From the NCBI GenBank assembly GCA_964390305.1, contig CAYMHT010000139.1, positions 1-6,957 on the forward strand: a stretch of DNA of 6,957 bases, given 5' to 3'. Under the pieces are notes generated by a model, which worked only from the letters and a program-made list of their open reading frames with translations, did not search any database and was not told where the DNA came from. The DNA is from SKLM01 sp964390305. Lineage in GTDB: Bacteria; Chloroflexota; Anaerolineae; B4-G1. Position 1 is the first letter of the stretch; every line of letters starts with the position of its first letter. Both the position numbers and the translations under genes were made by a program. Below are positions 5,507-6,957 of the stretch, in pieces.

Positions 5507-6957
5507 ATGCGTACTGAAACCGATAAGTTCCGTAGTGACAAGCCCGTGCATGGATGGCTGCGCGAGCTGAACGTCAGTTTTGTTCCCGGCCCGGGAGACC
5601 CCGTGCTCGATGAGGTAGCTGCGGGGTTGCTGCAGGCGTTCCGCGGACAGAGCCACGTCCTTCAAGCTGCCCCTGATGACGGTACCGACGTGATCCTGAC
5701 CACCGCTCGGTTCGGCGAGCCGCTGGATTGGCGCGAGGCTCTGCTATTCACTGCCCGACGGCGATTTCATCTGACGCGAGCTCCGAGCATCTACACGCTG
5801 GTGCATAGCGAACGAGATGAGTTCGAGGGCGCGCTGGAGCGCTTCCGGCAGATCCTGTCGAAGTCGCCACCGGATGCGGCGGACTATGACTTTCCCGGCA
5901 TGGCGGCCGGAGCGTATCAGGTTCTGTTTGAGCAGGGGCGGAGAGGCGGTCCGATCCTCGCCTTAGAGCGCGTGGTCCAGAGTCAGGCCAAATGCATCGA
6001 TGTAATATTGGTGGTCGGGGACGATCATCCGGATGAGGCGTACGTGTTTAATCTCGTCGGGGCTCATCCCTGCATTCCGGCGGATGATGGAGATCACCTC
6101 TACCAGGATGTCGTCATGCGCATCGTGACCGCCGAGAGCACGCACGAGGTGACCGAGCACGCGGTGATCGACGATCCGATCCCGCACAAGACCTGGGAGC
6201 GTATGAACACGCCGAGGGAGATGTGTGAGGCCGGTCGACAGCTCGGACTGCGCGACTTTTTCACCGAGATGGTTCGGATTGCCGACCTGGTCAACGTGCC
6301 GGCGGTGGCCAATGCCGTCAAGAGCCAGTACAGCGAAGGATGCTTCTCGACCTGGGATCCCACGCTGGACGCGCTGATCGCGACGGTCACGGGCAGCGCT
6401 CGACCGGTGTACAAGGGGAGCATCACGGAGGAGGACCTGACCGTGATCGTGGGCCTGCGGCCTGACGGGGGCGGCGCCCTGGTTCGCCACGTGGAAGGGA
6501 AGTTGAACGCGCCACCGTCCTCGGAGGCGGTGGAGATGGTCGCGATGGACGCCTCTCTGCCCAAGATCGAACTGGGAAGCGGGTGGGAGATGTCGGCGGA
6601 GGTGCCTGTTGTGCGCTCGAAGCTGCACGGTCACCGCGGAATCAGTGCTTACGATGCGCGGCACGTCGAGTACGTCCCCATGGCACCCTCATACCACTGC
6701 TACCCGGTGACGTGCGCTACGGAGGCTCAGGCGCGGGGGATCGTGAACGCCTTCTCGCGCTCGGAGTCCCTGCGGAACCCGGAGGATCCGCGTGAAGTGG
6801 TCTTCACGGTCATGCCCGGCCACGGGACCGTGATTGTGGAGAAGTGGGTACCAGGGACCGCTCCCTTCCAGACGATTTGGGAGGCTATGGACAGGGGGTT
6901 GCTGGATGTCGACAGCCGGGTGCCGCAGGGTCCGATTGAGTACGTGTCCAGCGGGGA
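5507..6957 (+). CDS. Large soluble conserved-looking protein of unknown function, 3' end outside window
   Basis: The frame from ATG 5507 is open for 483 codons to the window edge. AAGGAG (5492-5497) lies 9 bases upstream. I do not recognise the family. There is no signal peptide or membrane segment. The N-terminal part has PGPGDP (27-32), then TDVILTTARFGEPLDWREAL (60-79) and ARRRFHLTRAP (83-93). A His/acidic region follows (HEVTEHAVIDDPIPH, 213-227). The block from 272 (SQYSEGCFSTWDPTLDAL) to about 315 is rich in conserved-looking residues, as are DGGGALVRHVEGK (320-332), HGHRGISAYDARH (374-386), the Tyr/His/Cys cluster YHCYPVTC (396-403) and MPGHGTVIVEKW (436-447). The EGC...TG pattern at 277-295 faintly recalls C-terminal parts of sugar isomerases such as the fucose/arabinose type, but too weakly to name it. 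It is co-directional with the SDR; an operon is unproven. Confidence 0.8.
   Translation, partial: MRTETDKFRSDKPVHGWLRELNVSFVPGPGDPVLDEVAAGLLQAFRGQSHVLQAAPDDGTDVILTTARFGEPLDWREALLFTARRRFHLTRAPSIYTLVHSERDEFEGALERFRQILSKSPPDAADYDFPGMAAGAYQVLFEQGRRGGPILALERVVQSQAKCIDVILVVGDDHPDEAYVFNLVGAHPCIPADDGDHLYQDVVMRIVTAESTHEVTEHAVIDDPIPHKTWERMNTPREMCEAGRQLGLRDFFTEMVRIADLVNVPAVANAVKSQYSEGCFSTWDPTLDALIATVTGSARPVYKGSITEEDLTVIVGLRPDGGGALVRHVEGKLNAPPSSEAVEMVAMDASLPKIELGSGWEMSAEVPVVRSKLHGHRGISAYDARHVEYVPMAPSYHCYPVTCATEAQARGIVNAFSRSESLRNPEDPREVVFTVMPGHGTVIVEKWVPGTAPFQTIWEAMDRGLLDVDSRVPQGPIEYVSSG

Noticed and set aside
4724..5665. Minus-strand open frame of 313 codons opposite the dehydrogenase and the next gene
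   Set aside because: It runs across two plus-strand genes and the gap between them, has no domain-like motif, and the SDR motifs on the plus strand are complete.
5963..6664. Minus-strand open frame of 233 codons opposite the unknown gene
   Set aside because: It is rich in Arg/His of the kind seen in antisense frames of GC-rich genes, with no RBS; the plus frame has an RBS and stays open for 483 codons.

Overview
The window is GC-rich, densely packed bacterial chromosomal DNA with strong AAGGAG-type ribosome binding sites. The gene content (a site-2 protease with CBS domains, a YbdK-type carboxylate-amine ligase, a DegV protein, and a XerC/D-like recombinase with a PCS-type end to its N-terminal domain) looks most like a member of the Chloroflexota. 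That placement is a judgement from protein style, not a database result. I see no rRNA, tRNA, CRISPR array or insertion sequence. Both window edges cut through genes.

Left half, minus strand (read right to left). A carboxylate-amine ligase gene (3544 to 2438) has its own TATAAT promoter. After a 154-base gap comes a second run of minus-strand genes: an intramembrane site-2 protease with a CBS pair (2283 to 1153), an HD-domain phosphohydrolase (1147 to 518), a 69-residue single-pass membrane protein (517 to 308) and the start of a tyrosine recombinase (262 to beyond the window edge). Spacings are 5, 0 and 45 bases, so these four look like one transcription unit. The 154-base gap carries a near-consensus promoter whose -10 box sits at the exact centre of an operator-like inverted repeat. 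A bulged hairpin lies in the resulting leader.

Right half, plus strand. A 160-base divergent promoter region separates the ligase from a DegV-family fatty-acid-binding protein (3705-4586). DegV overlaps a classical short-chain dehydrogenase (4583-5386) by the ATGA of its stop and the next start. After a 120-base gap with small GC-rich inverted repeats, a large soluble protein that I do not recognise starts at 5507 and is still open at the right edge after 483 codons.

How the genes might work together: DegV and the dehydrogenase are translationally coupled, which suggests a shared lipid or acyl-related job. The protease operon joins membrane proteolysis with nucleotide-type (CBS) sensing and an HD hydrolase. 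The link to the recombinase may be only positional. The points most worth a second look are the operator-like dyad and leader hairpin of the protease operon, the small membrane protein that may be a truncated remnant, and the large unrecognised protein at the right edge.
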